NCBI RefSeq assembly: GCF_019175285.1
Contig: NC_056527.1
Span: forward strand, 115,647,437 to 115,711,436
DNA length: 64,000 nucleotides
Direction of reading: 5' to 3'
DNA from: Sceloporus undulatus
Lineage: Eukaryota; Chordata; Lepidosauria; Squamata; Phrynosomatidae
Shown: positions 19,735-58,363 of the stretch, piece by piece
Position numbering within the stretch: the stretch's first letter is position 1
Layout: the number at the start of each line of letters is the position of its first letter
Program-made: the position numbers and the translations under genes
Notes under the pieces: generated by a model
What the model was told of the DNA's origin: nothing
The model's input: the letters and a program-made list of their open reading frames with translations, nothing else
Databases searched by the model: none

Positions 19735-21669
19735 TTCGGAGTCACCAGCCGACTGAGGGACCTCTCCTGGGGTGGGAGGGCAAACCTGGAGAAACAAAAA
19801 AGTGACTCATCAATATCCAAATATACACACCTCAAAGTCAAATGTACATCAAGGAAGAGGAAATTCATATTTGTAAGAAGCGTTCCCCCATCCCCAAATG
19901 TTTCTGCTAACTAAGGGACTGAGGACACAATAGATTTGAGTGTACTGAAAAGAGCTAATGCATAAATAATTTTCTATCTAAAACGGGACTGAGATTGCTG
20001 CAGACCTCCAGATGTTGTCTGACTGCAACTCCTAGCATTCCTCACACATGACTCTACTAGCAGGGGCTGCTGGGAGTTATAGTCCAACAACATCTGGATA
20101 GCCAAAGTAATGCCACCCATGGAAAACAACAAAGTCCTGTGACACCTTCAGAAGGAATATGTTTTAGGCCTGGCAGGAATTGTGTAGCCGTCCAGATATT
20201 GTTGGATTTAAGTCCCAGCATTCCTCACCATTAGCTATTCTGGCTTGGGAATGCTGGGACTTGGAATCCAGCAGCATTTGGACAGCCATATGATCCCTGC
20301 TTCTTTTTTAAGGTGCTACAAGATTTTCTTGTTTCGGACACAACAGAGCGACATGGCTGCCTGCCCTGGAAATCCCTTTGTATCTGGAGTCTTGTTCTCA
20401 AGTTGCCAGTTTTGTGTCTTTGCAGGAATGTTTGTGGTTGAAAGAGCTGATGACTAGATTAAAAACAAAACACAACAAAGAGTCTTGGTGATGCAAACAA
20501 ATAATCTTGTTGAATCTGCTCTAACACAGAAGTTTGTTTTTTTGTTTTAAAGGAAAGTTTGGGAAAAACAAGAAGTGGAAATATTTAATTGTATGATCAT
20601 ATTTTATTTATAACATACAAAACATATAAATAAAACACAGATAATGGCATTGTTATATATTGGGCATCTCCTAGTACATGAATATAGCCTCATAAAATAA
20701 CAACATTCTACATTCCTGCTAATTAAGAACCTATTTCTTCCTTCTAACTCTTATGTTGCTTTTAACCTTCATTAATGTTTAGGCCACACGATCGTGGCAG
20801 TTCTTTTAATTATATAAGATTCTCTGCCTATTAAAAGATTACAAAAGTTCAAAGGAAAACAGTATAATAACAAAAAGGAATTCTTATGTTTCTTAAGATG
20901 TATTTAAAGTTATCTTATATCTGTGAATTTCCCATTTCATTGTGATAATATTATATTATCAGATCTTGCCAATTCTTATTCCAGTATTTTATCACCGCTA
21001 TTCCCCCCCCCCCCCCATTTTCATTTCATTTTAAGCCTTCTTCCACAAAAAGAGAGACACAAACTTGGGTCTCTATGAACATGTTTCTATGTACCTTTTA
21101 GCATCAGAGTCATATTTCTGGCTTTCCAACATTAAAGGGGCATCCAACAATTATTATTATTATTATTTTATCTATTTCTTTTCCTCCCCCAAATTTTTAG
21201 ACATAAGGTGGGAATCTTGTAGATGTCCAAATGTTGATGTACTGCAAATCCCAGAATCCCAGCCCAGCTCAATGGACAGGAAGGATGGGAGCTGCAATCC
21301 AGAAACATCTGGAAGGCTCAATGAAGGCTCAATGGAATGAAGGCTCACCCCTTTCCTCAAATGTTTAAATTCATATTATTATTATTAAACTTTATTTATA
21401 TAGCGCTGTACAATTAAAATATATACTGTATCATACAATTAAACAATTAAAAATATATCATTGGCTGCAAATAATGCAGTTTGAGACCTCTTTGACTGCC
21501 CTGGTTCAGTTCTATGGGATCCTGGGGTCTGTAGTTTGTTTTTGGCACCAGGCACAACAATATCCCCAAAACTACAAATCCCAGGATTCCACAGCATTGA
21601 GCCATGGCAGTTATTTGTGCTGTTCCTCTCCCCTTGGCCTTTATTCTAGCTGCTTCTCTCCCCACTTAC
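19735..21669. other. PDZD11 first intron (after the 5' UTR end of exon 2 at 19785) with repeats
   Basis: Bases 19735-19785 are probable PDZD11 5' UTR in exon 2. The intron then holds hAT-type palindromic cores at 19990-20110, 20185-20295 and 21215-21325, a retroposon tail with TTTATTTATATAGCGCTGTA at 21375-21430, and the palindromic MITE at 21465-21615. Bases 20300-21060 are AT-rich with no recognised element. Confidence 0.5.
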
Positions 21670-21760
21670 TTCCAGGACCAGGATCCAGCCTTTCTCCTTC
21701 GCCTGAGCAGCTGGGATGGCTCTCGGATCAGCTGGAGCAAGCACCGCCCACCTTCTGCCC
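21670..21760 (-). other. PDZD11: Probable non-coding first exon of PDZD11 (right end uncertain)
   Basis: On the minus strand a good donor, CTGGAA|GTAAGT, lies at 21669/21670, to the left of an array of CCAAT boxes. Human PDZD11 also has a non-coding first exon. The left boundary is read from the splice signal. The right boundary (transcription start) is a guess. Confidence 0.5.
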
Positions 21761-21764
21761 TCCT

Positions 21765-21880
21765 CCAATCAGAAAAGTCCCTTCCCCTCCAGCCAACCAA
21801 TCACAAGGAGGAACATGGTCCTTCTTCTCCCATTGGTCCAGCTTCTCTCGCTCAAGCGGTACAGGAAGAGATGGGATTGG
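21765..21880. promoter_or_regulatory. CCAAT-box array, probable PDZD11 promoter
   Basis: Four CCAAT boxes: 21765-21769 (plus), 21797-21801 (plus), 21832-21836 (minus) and 21876-21880 (minus), spaced 32, 35 and 44 bases apart. Arrays of NF-Y sites about three helical turns apart are typical of TATA-less promoters. No TATA box is seen. Confidence 0.6.
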
Positions 21881-22130
21881 TTGGAAGGAAGGAGGAGGCG
21901 GGGACAACATGGAAGCTGACCTTTCTGGGGTGTGGCACACAAAGGAGTAGATGCGTGTATGCCATGGAACGTGTGAAGCTGCTCTGGAGACACGTGTATA
22001 CAATACATGCGTGTAAAACTGCCCTAGTTCAACCTGGAGTCCTTTATACGTGTTGGACTACAGTACTTTTTGTGGTCACTTTACATTTTAAAATTAATTA
22101 CGGCTAGGTATTATTATTATTATAATATAA

Positions 22131-22218
22131 TAGGCAAAGTCACACTCGCTCAGCCTCAGGGGATGGCCATGGCAATCCCCCCCCGAAGAAACTTGCCAAG
22201 AAAGCCAACTTTGTTTAG
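22131..22218 (+). mobile_element. Sauria SINE fragment
   Basis: GGCAAAGTCACACTCGCTCA, GCCTCAGGGGATGGCCATGG and AAACTTGCCAAGAAAGCC are the middle of a Sauria SINE. It directly precedes the hAT-derived array. Confidence 0.7.
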
Positions 22219-22230
22219 GCAAGTCACACA

Positions 22231-22634
22231 CAGTGGTTCCCGTCCAACCTTTGGTCCCTCAGAAANNNNNNNNNNATTTGGACTTCAACTCCCACAATTC
22301 CTGACCGTTGGCCATAGTGGCTGGGGTTTCTGGGAACTGAAGTCCCGAAGTATCTGACGTCATGTACTGGTCGACGGCAGTGGCTCCAACCTGAAGCCAA
22401 GCCTTCAGAGGATTTGGACTTCAACTCCCACAATTCCTGACCGTTGGCCATAGTGGCTGGGCCTTCTGGGAGCTGAAGTCCCAAAGTATCTGACGTCATG
22501 TACTGGTCGACGGCAGTGGCTCCAACCTGAAGCCAAGCCTTCAGAGGATTTGGACTTCAACTCCCACAATTCCTGACCGTTGGTCATAGTGGCTGGGGTT
22601 TCTGGGAGCTGAAGTCCCGAAGTGTCTGACGTCA
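22231..22634. repeat. hAT-derived 136-bp tandem array with a CRE in each unit
   Basis: A hAT-type end, CAGTGGTTCCCGTCCAACCT, begins at 22231. After a 10-N gap (22266-22275), units start at 22276, 22412 and 22548, exactly 136 bp apart and nearly identical. Each begins ATTTGGACTTCAACTCCCAC and holds the palindromic MITE core. Each contains TGACGTCA, at 22355-22362, 22491-22498 and 22627-22634. The first two units continue with GTACTGGTCGACGGCAGTGG. The third stops just after its CRE, where unique promoter sequence begins. Confidence 0.9.
22266..22275. other. Assembly gap (10 N)
   Basis: Ten unknown bases at the start of the 136-bp array. Further repeat units may be collapsed here. Confidence 0.99.
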
Positions 22635-22735
22635 TATAGTCCCTCCTCCAATCCCCTTTGCGCCTCGCCCTCTTTGCTCTGCCCCCGTGCGATGCTCGGA
22701 TTGGCGCGCGCAGTATTTGAATGTTGGGAACTGAC
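22627..22735 (+). promoter_or_regulatory. KIF4A core promoter: CRE, two CCAAT boxes and a CDE-CHR tandem
   Basis: TGACGTCA lies at 22627-22634, CCAAT at 22648-22652 and an inverted CCAAT at 22700-22704. The GC-rich CDE-like GCGCGC at 22706-22711 is followed after four bases (AGTA) by the CHR motif TTTGAA at 22716-22721. CCAAT boxes plus a CDE-CHR with four-base spacing are the recognised signature of DREAM/MMB-controlled G2/M genes, which fits a mitotic chromokinesin. Confidence 0.8.
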
Positions 22736-22789
22736 GGCGGGGGAGAAGGAAGAAAGAAAGGAGGCCTTGTCCGCGAGACGCCGAACCCG
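22736..22789 (+). other. KIF4A: Probable non-coding first exon of KIF4A
   Basis: Just after the CDE-CHR, GGCGGGGGAGAAGGAAGAAA leads to a donor CGAACCCG|GTAAAG at 22789/22790. The next exon, which carries the ATG, starts at 26983. The right edge is set by the donor. The left edge is approximate. Confidence 0.6.
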
Positions 22790-22949
22790 GTAAAGGACGC
22801 CGAGGGCGGAGAATGGTTTTTACGTAACGGTTCTCCCTCAGAAAGAGCCAAGAGGGACCCGGCCCTTAACGGTTCTCCCTCAGTCGAGAATGGGTTTAAT
22901 CCTTCGCTCTTCGGGAGGGTCTTCTCCTCAAAGTTAATGTAACAGCTTT

Positions 22950-22959
22950 NNNNNNNNNN

Positions 22960-23012
<53 letters not shown>

Positions 23013-23015
23013 CTT
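22950..23015. repeat. Assembly gap (22950-22959) and (ATT)n microsatellite
   Basis: Ten N followed by about 50 bp of pure (TTA)n, in KIF4A intron 1. Confidence 0.95.
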
Positions 23016-24290
23016 TATTTATTAAACAAATGAGGAATTTATGAGGATTTCGCGACGACGACAATAATAATTAATAATAAGATTAAATAATATTAATTGA
23101 TCTATTGCTTTTCTTCTGGGAGGAGTCGAGAGCGAGGTTCTTCCTCCATTCGCTCCTTTAGAAAACATATTTTATTACATGGATATAATATATATATATA
23201 TATTGTTAATATATTATTATTATTATTGTTATTGTTATTATAGGGATATAATATCAGATTGTAGTGGAATTAGGATGAGGAAACTCGTGGTTGTCATTCT
23301 GTATTAACAGAACGGAAGCTTTTTGCATCTTAGAAAACAAAAAATATATGTATTTAATTATTTCCTTTAAACTGTATTTTATTTTTATTACTTAGGCTTG
23401 GATTGGGAATGAATTGGTGATTAAAAGAAATTAATAGCATTAAAGCCTTTGTGGAATTATGAACAGAATGTGAAGAAAAGGAGACGGTAAGAAGAATGAA
23501 GAGACTGAGGATGATGATGATGATGATGATAATTTATGTGTTTGTGTGTGTTTTAAATTAAAGTACTGGTTTAGCTAATATTAAATGGCTTGAACAATGG
23601 ACAATTAATGAGATTTGTTACACATTGTATCTGGAATATTATGTAAAAGATATATTTTTTAACAAAGAATGCTAATAAAAGTTTAGTTAGCCCAAAAAAG
23701 AAAGAAAGAAAGAGGCTTAGATTAGCTGGTTCCATTTCCACTTGGATGATCTTCAAGGGGCCTAATAATAATAATAATAATAATAATAATAGGCATCGGT
23801 TTATTAATTTGTGTCTGTCATCATGTTTATCCAATTTAAGGGCAGTGGCCTTATTATTATTGTTACTATTGCTATTATTACTACTACATTTATCTGTATA
23901 GCGCCATAGGATTTATGTAGCGCTTTGCAGAGGAGAGAAAATGGTCCAAATTAGAAATGAAAGCCTGCCTTCGGAAAGCGACCGAAAACTGATTGTGAAA
24001 TTAATAAAGTATTACTACACTGAGGTTAAAGCAAGACCACACCAATTTCAATACAAATAATATGGTCATAAAAATCATTGCCAACAGAAATGTTTATCAG
24101 CAATTCTCAGTCTTTGGGCCTCTTTTGTGCTTCCTGTACCAAAAAGTGTACATGATCCCTCTATATTGGCCAAACTGCCTCAGACTTAGAGGAGCTGCAG
24201 TTTAAATACCTGCAAGAACAAAGTTTGAGGACCACTGACATATATTACATTGAAGGAGAAACAGTGGATGACAAGATCAGCTGAATCTCT
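23016..24290. other. KIF4A intron 1, AT-rich, no gene
   Basis: Short (TA)n at about 23190-23205, (ATA)n at 23765-23790, and a retroposon tail with TGTATAGCGCCATAGGATTT, ATGTAGCGCTTTGCAGAG at 23895-23935. No coding sequence seen. Confidence 0.45.
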
Positions 24291-24297
24291 TTCAGTG

Positions 24298-24657
24298 TAC
24301 ACTCATCCCTCCATATTTGTGTTTCTGATATTTGTGGATTTGTTTATTCACGTATTTGATTGATATGTTCTTTCTAGGAATATCTAGGTCCTCTGGTGCA
24401 ATTCTGGGGTCAACTTTAAAGTTGAAAGACCTAGAGATTCCTACAGAGAATACTCTGCTAGGCCTTTGTAGCTCCTCCATTGAAGTTCTGTGGTCAGTGT
24501 CTGTCGGACGTTGGCCACAGAGTTGCCCTGAAGGACCTAGAGATTCCTAGAGAGGTGTCCTCTCAGGTAAAAACATGGTGTTTTTGTTATTTGCAGTTGT
24601 TCCATATTCATGGAGGTCTTGTGCCTCTAACCCTAACAAAGGTGGAGGGACAAATGT
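24298..24657. mobile_element. Tigger-like MITE
   Basis: The left end CACTCATCCCTCCATATTTG follows a TA. The right end reads on the minus strand CATTTGTCCCTCCACCTTTG, also next to a TA. Inside, a duplicated ACCTAGAGATTCCTA motif occurs at 24428 and 24534. About 360 bp, non-coding. Confidence 0.6.
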
Positions 24658-25569
24658 AATATGTATCAGCAGTCCTCAAATTTTGTTTGGTCTTGTAGGT
24701 ATTTCAAACTGCAGCTCCTTGAAGTCCTAAGCAGTTTAGCTAATACCGGAAAGACCAAAATACCCTCAAGACCCAAATTTGAGGACCACTGTTACATAAT
24801 ACACTGAAGGAGAAACAGTGGATGACAAGATTAGCTGCTGTAATAGTGTTTCTAGAGTCAATACAGGGACAGAGTTGATATTTGAAGCTATTGCAGGGGC
24901 CTGGCTTCCATCCCTATGTGTCTTGTGAGATCTGATAATATTGTGTTGCTGGTAATCACAAGGTAGATGGCTCTTGATGATAGTGCTGTTTTCCAGAGAA
25001 GGGGCTGCCTATAAGCCACCCAAAACCTGTGTAAGATAAATCTCATTGTCAGGGGTTGCTATTGCTGATCATACATTACTGAGTAGATTTCGTTGAACTG
25101 TTGCCTGCAACAAATGATCTTGGGCTGCTAGATGCTCTCAGTTTGTCCTGTAATAGATTGTCCCATAAGACCAGTTTGGTCCTGCAGATCTTTTTTACTC
25201 TCTGTGTTGAGTAGTCATTGGAGTCTGAGAAAGTGCTTGACTTAAGTCTTGGGATTGAGAATGTCTGTTTGATGGGTCTGCCAGGATATGCAGGTCAGTG
25301 TAGTAAGCTGTGACAGGATGAAGGTGCAGCAAATGGCAGGTGTAACCAGGATAAGGCTTAGCTGTTATTTTTTAACCCCAACAGAGTCTGAGCAGATAAA
25401 GTTGTATAATCGGCCCCGGCTGTGCAGAAAACGGATTTCGTGGTACAGTTGGAAGTTGGAAGCGTGTAAATATTTGTGCTGGTATGTTGTTTACTGCATT
25501 TCTTAATGGTGATTATCTGTCCATTATGAAAATATGCGAACACCACTTAAGACATTTTAATTATCCTTC

Positions 25570-26320
25570 TAAATTATGATTATGATGATAATGATGATTA
25601 TATTTATTTGTATCCCACTTTTCAGCAGAACTGGGACTCAGAGCGGCTTCACGATATTTAAGAACAATACAATTAAAAACACAAGAAAGTGATATGGAAT
25701 TAAATTGATAGAATATTAAAATAAATTACTTATTAAAAGAAGAAAAATACAATTAAAAAGATAAAATTTTAAAACACTTAAAATGATACAACATCGTAGT
25801 CCTTTATGAATAATGTTTTAAAAAGCCTGCCTGCATAAGAAAGTCTTAACCTGTCAGTGGGAGGCTAATAAGGAGGGAGCCATTTTGATCTCCCTGGGCA
25901 AGCAGTTCCTGCCAACCTGTGTCTTCAGGGGGAGTGTAACCCCACTGAGCACAGGCTGGATCCCTATTCCCTGATCTGCCTTCTGACTGACCAGGAGCAC
26001 CTCTGTATTGTCTGGATTAAGTTTCAACTTGTTTGGCTTATCCAGCCCATTACTGATGGCAGACACTGGTTTAGGACTAGGACAGCCTCCTTGGATTGAG
26101 GCGGGAATGAGTTGAGTGTTATCTGCATATTGATGACACTGCACCCCAAAACTCCAGATGACTTCTCCCAGTGGTTTCATGTATATGTTGAATAGCATAA
26201 GGGACAACGCAGAACCCTGGGGGACCCCACAGGCCAATGGCCAGGGGTCAAGCAGGAGTCCCCCAGCACCACCTTTTGAGTTCGCCCCTCCAGGAAGGAA
26301 TGGAGCCACTGTAAAACAGT
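25570..26320 (-). mobile_element. L2 LINE, reverse transcriptase 3' part and tail
   Basis: The minus strand encodes FLPGGANSKGGAGGLLLDPW, PLACGVPQGSALSLMLFNIY, MKPLGEVIWSFGVQCHQYAD and NTQL, the RT catalytic region of L2 LINEs with the YADD box as YADN. It ends in the usual L2 3' tail at 25585-25690 and a GATAAT-type repeat. It is 5' truncated, in KIF4A intron 1. Confidence 0.85.
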
Positions 26321-26982
26321 ACCTCCAAGTCTAAAGTAAAATATCCCATAATCCATAGTTCATGTCCCCCTGACCCCCAGGAAAAAAGCATTTCTGGGCA
26401 AACTGTGGGTCCCCCCCCCCAAAGTGTTGAGGTTTTTTTCATGGGCCTTAACATCCCTATCTTTGAGTCTCCTCCCTTCAAAACGTACACCTTTAATGGG
26501 AGACCTGTCCCATGAGTAGATTCAGAACTGGTTTATTCACATGTTAGCCCCACCGAATTCAAGAAAGTCTATTAAGCAAAAAGCTGCACACAAGGCTGGC
26601 CTCTTCAGTAGCAGTTTCACCTAATGCTCACAGCATCTTTCCAGAAGGCTCAGAAACACAATGGGTTTTCTGTCTGCTGTTTGTATAAATAGTACAAATA
26701 CACCAGTTGCAATAAATATTTGCATTCTGGCTAGTATATTTCAGGCTACATATGTCAGACCCTCATCCACAGTGTTGTCATGAGTCAGATTTGACTTGCA
26801 GCCAGCTAATAATAATAAATGTCAGGCTAAGGATATTTTCTTGGTTGTGTGAATGACTAAAATCCACCTGTTGACAGATGGTTATACAGTATTGTATTTG
26901 GCAGCTGTAGTGTGGTACAAAACATAACTGATGGTATTTTCTAGGGGAATAACATTCTGCCACTTTCTGATCTCTTTCTTAG

Positions 26983-55240
<28,258 letters not shown>

Positions 55241-55317
55241 TGAGCTGGAGACAGAGCCTTGGTCCTGTAGATAAACCAGCCCAAGCCTTGCGTTAATATT
55301 TTTATGTATAGTTGCTG

Positions 55318-55345
55318 AATAAATAAAATTTGAAGAATATGAAAT
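55318..55345 (+). terminator. KIF4A poly(A) signal
   Basis: Two overlapping AATAAA hexamers at 55318-55323 and 55322-55327 lie 80 bases after the stop codon. A GT-rich TGTGCCTGGTTT follows at about 55343. Confidence 0.85.
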
Positions 55346-55472
55346 GTGCCTGGTTTCACTTAATGGTCCTTCATATTCCACTTGTTCAGAAACAGCCAGA
55401 ATACGTAAGATGTAGGGCTAGCCCCTTCTGAAACACTGAATTATCAACATAGCTTACTAGTTGTTTCAGAAA

Positions 55473-55836
55473 GCCAGTGTAGTGGTTTGAGTGTTGGACC
55501 GTGACTCTGGAGCCCAGGGTTCGAAGCCCAGCTTGGTTATACAGATTCAGTGACCTTGGGTAAATCACACACTGAGCCTCAGGATGGGAATGGCAACCCC
55601 CCCCCCCCCCCCCAGAAACTTGCCAAGAAACCCCCATGTTCACCTTTGTTCTTCTGTACCTTCAAGCAATTTCTGACTTGTGGCAAACCTATCACAGGGT
55701 TTTCTTGACAAGATTAATCAGAGATGGTTTGCCCTTGTGTTCCCCTGAAGAAGCTGAGAGAGTGTGACTTGCCCAAGGTGATCAAGTGCGTTTCGCGGTC
55801 TCCAGAGCCCTAGTCCAACACAAACCACTACAGGTT
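55473..55836. mobile_element. Inverted pair of Sauria SINEs, tail to tail
   Basis: Bases 55473-55637 are a plus-strand copy (AAGCCAGTGTAGTGGTTTGA, GGTTCGAAGCC). Bases 55648-55836 are a minus-strand copy whose tail comes first (TACCTTCAAGCAATTTCTGA). They lie just after the KIF4A poly(A) signal. Confidence 0.8.
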
Positions 55837-55849
55837 GCCATAAATCAGA

Positions 55850-56765
55850 ATTGATTTGAAGGCTCTCGATGTTTCATCCTGGAGAGAAGTGACCAGTGGG
55901 GTCCCACAGGGCTCTGTCCTGGACCCAGTGCTATTCAACATCTTTGTCAATGACTTGGATGACAGAATTGGGGGTATACTTATCAAACTTGCAGATGACA
56001 CCAAATTAGGAGTAGCTAATACTTCAGAGGACAGGATCAAAATGACCTGAATAGAAAACGGCCAAAGCTAACAATTAACTTCAACAGGGAAAAATGTAAG
56101 GTACTGCACTTAGGGTGGGAAAAATGAAGTGCACACATATAGGATGGGGCACACCCGGCTGAACATGAAAGGGATGTGCAACGTGAAAGGGATCTAGGAG
56201 TCCAAGTAGACCAGAAGTTGAACATGAGTCAACAGTGCGATGCGGCAGCTAAAAAGGCCAATGCAATTTTAGGCTGCATCAATAGAAGTATCTCGTCTAG
56301 ATCAAGGGAAGTAATAATCCCACTATTCTGCTCTGGCCAGGCTCCAGCTGGAATATTGTGTCCAATTCTGGGCATCACCATTTTAAAAGGATGTTGAGAA
56401 AGGAGTGTGTGCCAAGGAGGGTGACTAAAATGGTGAAGGGTCTGGAAACCATGCCCTGTGAGGAACGACTTAGGGAGCTGGGGATGTTTAGCCTGGAGAA
56501 GAGAAGCTTAGGAGGTGATATGAGAGCCCTGTTTAGCTCCAGGAAAAAGAGATTCCCCCTAAACATTAGGAACCTCATGGCAGTAAGGGCCGTTCGACAG
56601 TGGAACAAACTCCCTTGGATATTGTGGTGGAGTCTCCTTCCTTAGAGGTCTTTAAATAGAGGCTGGATGGCCAACTGTTGGGGATGCTTTGACTGAGAGT
56701 TCCTGCATGGCAGAATGGGGTTGGGCTGGATGACCCTTGGAGGTCTCTTCCAACTCTAGGATTCT
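55850..56765 (+). mobile_element. CR1 LINE, reverse transcriptase end to 3' tail
   Basis: It encodes [49 protein letters not shown], the RT region of CR1 with its ADD box. It then runs through the C-terminal region ([20 protein letters not shown]) to a 3' end with AGGATTCTGATATAA. It is 5' truncated and has several frame breaks. The longest CR1 copy in the window. Confidence 0.9.
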
Positions 56766-58120
56766 GATATAAAGATGACAAAGTCCTGCTAGAAGCACCC
56801 CATTGATTCTCACTTCCCCAGAATAGTTTTTGGCAGTGTTGAGTAGTGTCTAAAGAGACAGTGTAAGATCCAAGGGGGACATAGTACATTTGGTGCCAAC
56901 TTAAGCCACATTTGTATATATGTATCACCACCAGTATGCTGCCCAAAAAAGCTTCAGGTATTTTAAAAATGTTTTTGCATTTGAGTTTATTCTGACAACT
57001 CACTTTTGAGGTTTCAAATATATTCTGATCTGAAATCCCTTGGTTTGAACCAATACATCCCTGTAACTTTTGCTTTCATTTGTACATATTAGAATTACAA
57101 TGTAGGACATCCACTACAATATTAACTATAGTACTGAATCTGGTCATCATATGACTCAATGGTCCCATCATCCTATGATTCATTTAACTTTCCTATTTAT
57201 TGAGAGACCTATCTGGTTCATTAACGAAAACATTTGTTCCTCTTCCTCTATTCTTAGTTCTGCAACTCCCATGTGGCTACGATGTACACTCTGAACATGT
57301 TATTTTCATATGCACTGCAATGGTAGTTGTCATGTAATGAAAAACTTACAAGTATCAGTTCTAACCTAAACAGATGTCAAACCTGTGATGATTTTTTAAA
57401 TCAATGCTTCATTTCAGAGATACCATTAAACTAATGTTCTGAGTAGCAAGCATACTTTCTTTGGAGCAGATTCTATTATATGCAATATGGGAAAAGAGGT
57501 TCTCCAAAGGTCAATGAACTCCTTGGCTGGTATCTTACTAGTCACACACATGCCTGTTAAGTCGCATTATAACTGCAGGGTGAATCATTTGCCACAGCAC
57601 AACTGAAAGCACAACTCACAGCTGACGGAAGTGAACTGTGGATGTGAACAATGAAAATGCAGGCTGAGGGATTCTGGGAATTCAAGTCCAAAAGAGCCAT
57701 TTCCCTCTAGATCTGCCAGCACATGTCTTAATGGAGCACCATGCCACATCTCCAAGTTACAGACTGCATTTAATTCTCTTGCTCACATAATGTAAAAAAA
57801 TCAGAGAAGATAAGGCAACTGCACTCACAGTAGACCTGGCCTAGACTACTTCAAACATTTGGATAAAGGATATTTTTTAATGTGGGGAACAAACATCAAA
57901 AACTGAAGAAAGAATGCTTCTTATGACATATATAAGCAAAAAAGGCTATTTATAACCTTGGATTTCCTCCTCTACAGACTAATCCAAAGACTTCACCTCA
58001 TTCAACACTTTCAAATGACTATCCAACACAATGCATTGCAGGATTTCAGTTCTCAAATTCTTTAGGCCTTACATGGCCATTTCAGCCTTTCCCCGTCCCC
58101 CCTCTTTTCCTTTGAAGGTT
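56766..58120. other. Intergenic, no gene; may hold the TAF9 3' UTR end
   Basis: No repeat or gene recognised. Candidate poly(A) signals for the minus-strand TAF9-family gene are ATTAAA near 58124 and AATAAA at 57196-57201 (minus). Neither can be preferred from sequence alone. Confidence 0.4.
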
Positions 58121-58363
58121 CCTTTAATGATCCACTTCTATACCAGGAGCAAATGGTAGAGATCTTCAAGAGCCGAGTCTGTTTTGCTCCCAGTCTGAAG
58201 GAGAGGTGATGGGTGAGATGTCCCAGTATTAACAGGGCCTTAACGGAGTGGCCCCCAAGGCTCAATCCTTCTTATACACACAGTTCAGTCCAAAGTGTAA
58301 AAAATTAAATAAAACTCTGGGCACATTAATGTATAACAACAAGACATAATGTCCCTCTGCCTC

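Noticed and set aside
21474-22107. Open frames of 158 and 167 codons on the plus strand left of KIF4A
   Set aside because: They cross a MITE, the CCAAT promoter array and repeat sequence and show no conserved protein text.
22276-22634. Possible CRISPR-like array (regular repeats)
   Set aside because: The units are directly joined 136-bp tandem copies without unique spacers, in a vertebrate genome.
22405-22851. 148-codon minus-strand open frame with repeated SKSSEGLASGWSHCRRPVHD-type text
   Set aside because: It is a translation of the 136-bp tandem array. The 136-bp unit is not a multiple of three, so no repeated protein is maintained.
25854-26309. 151-codon minus-strand open frame with a reverse transcriptase signature
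   Set aside because: Not a host gene; it belongs to a truncated L2 LINE.
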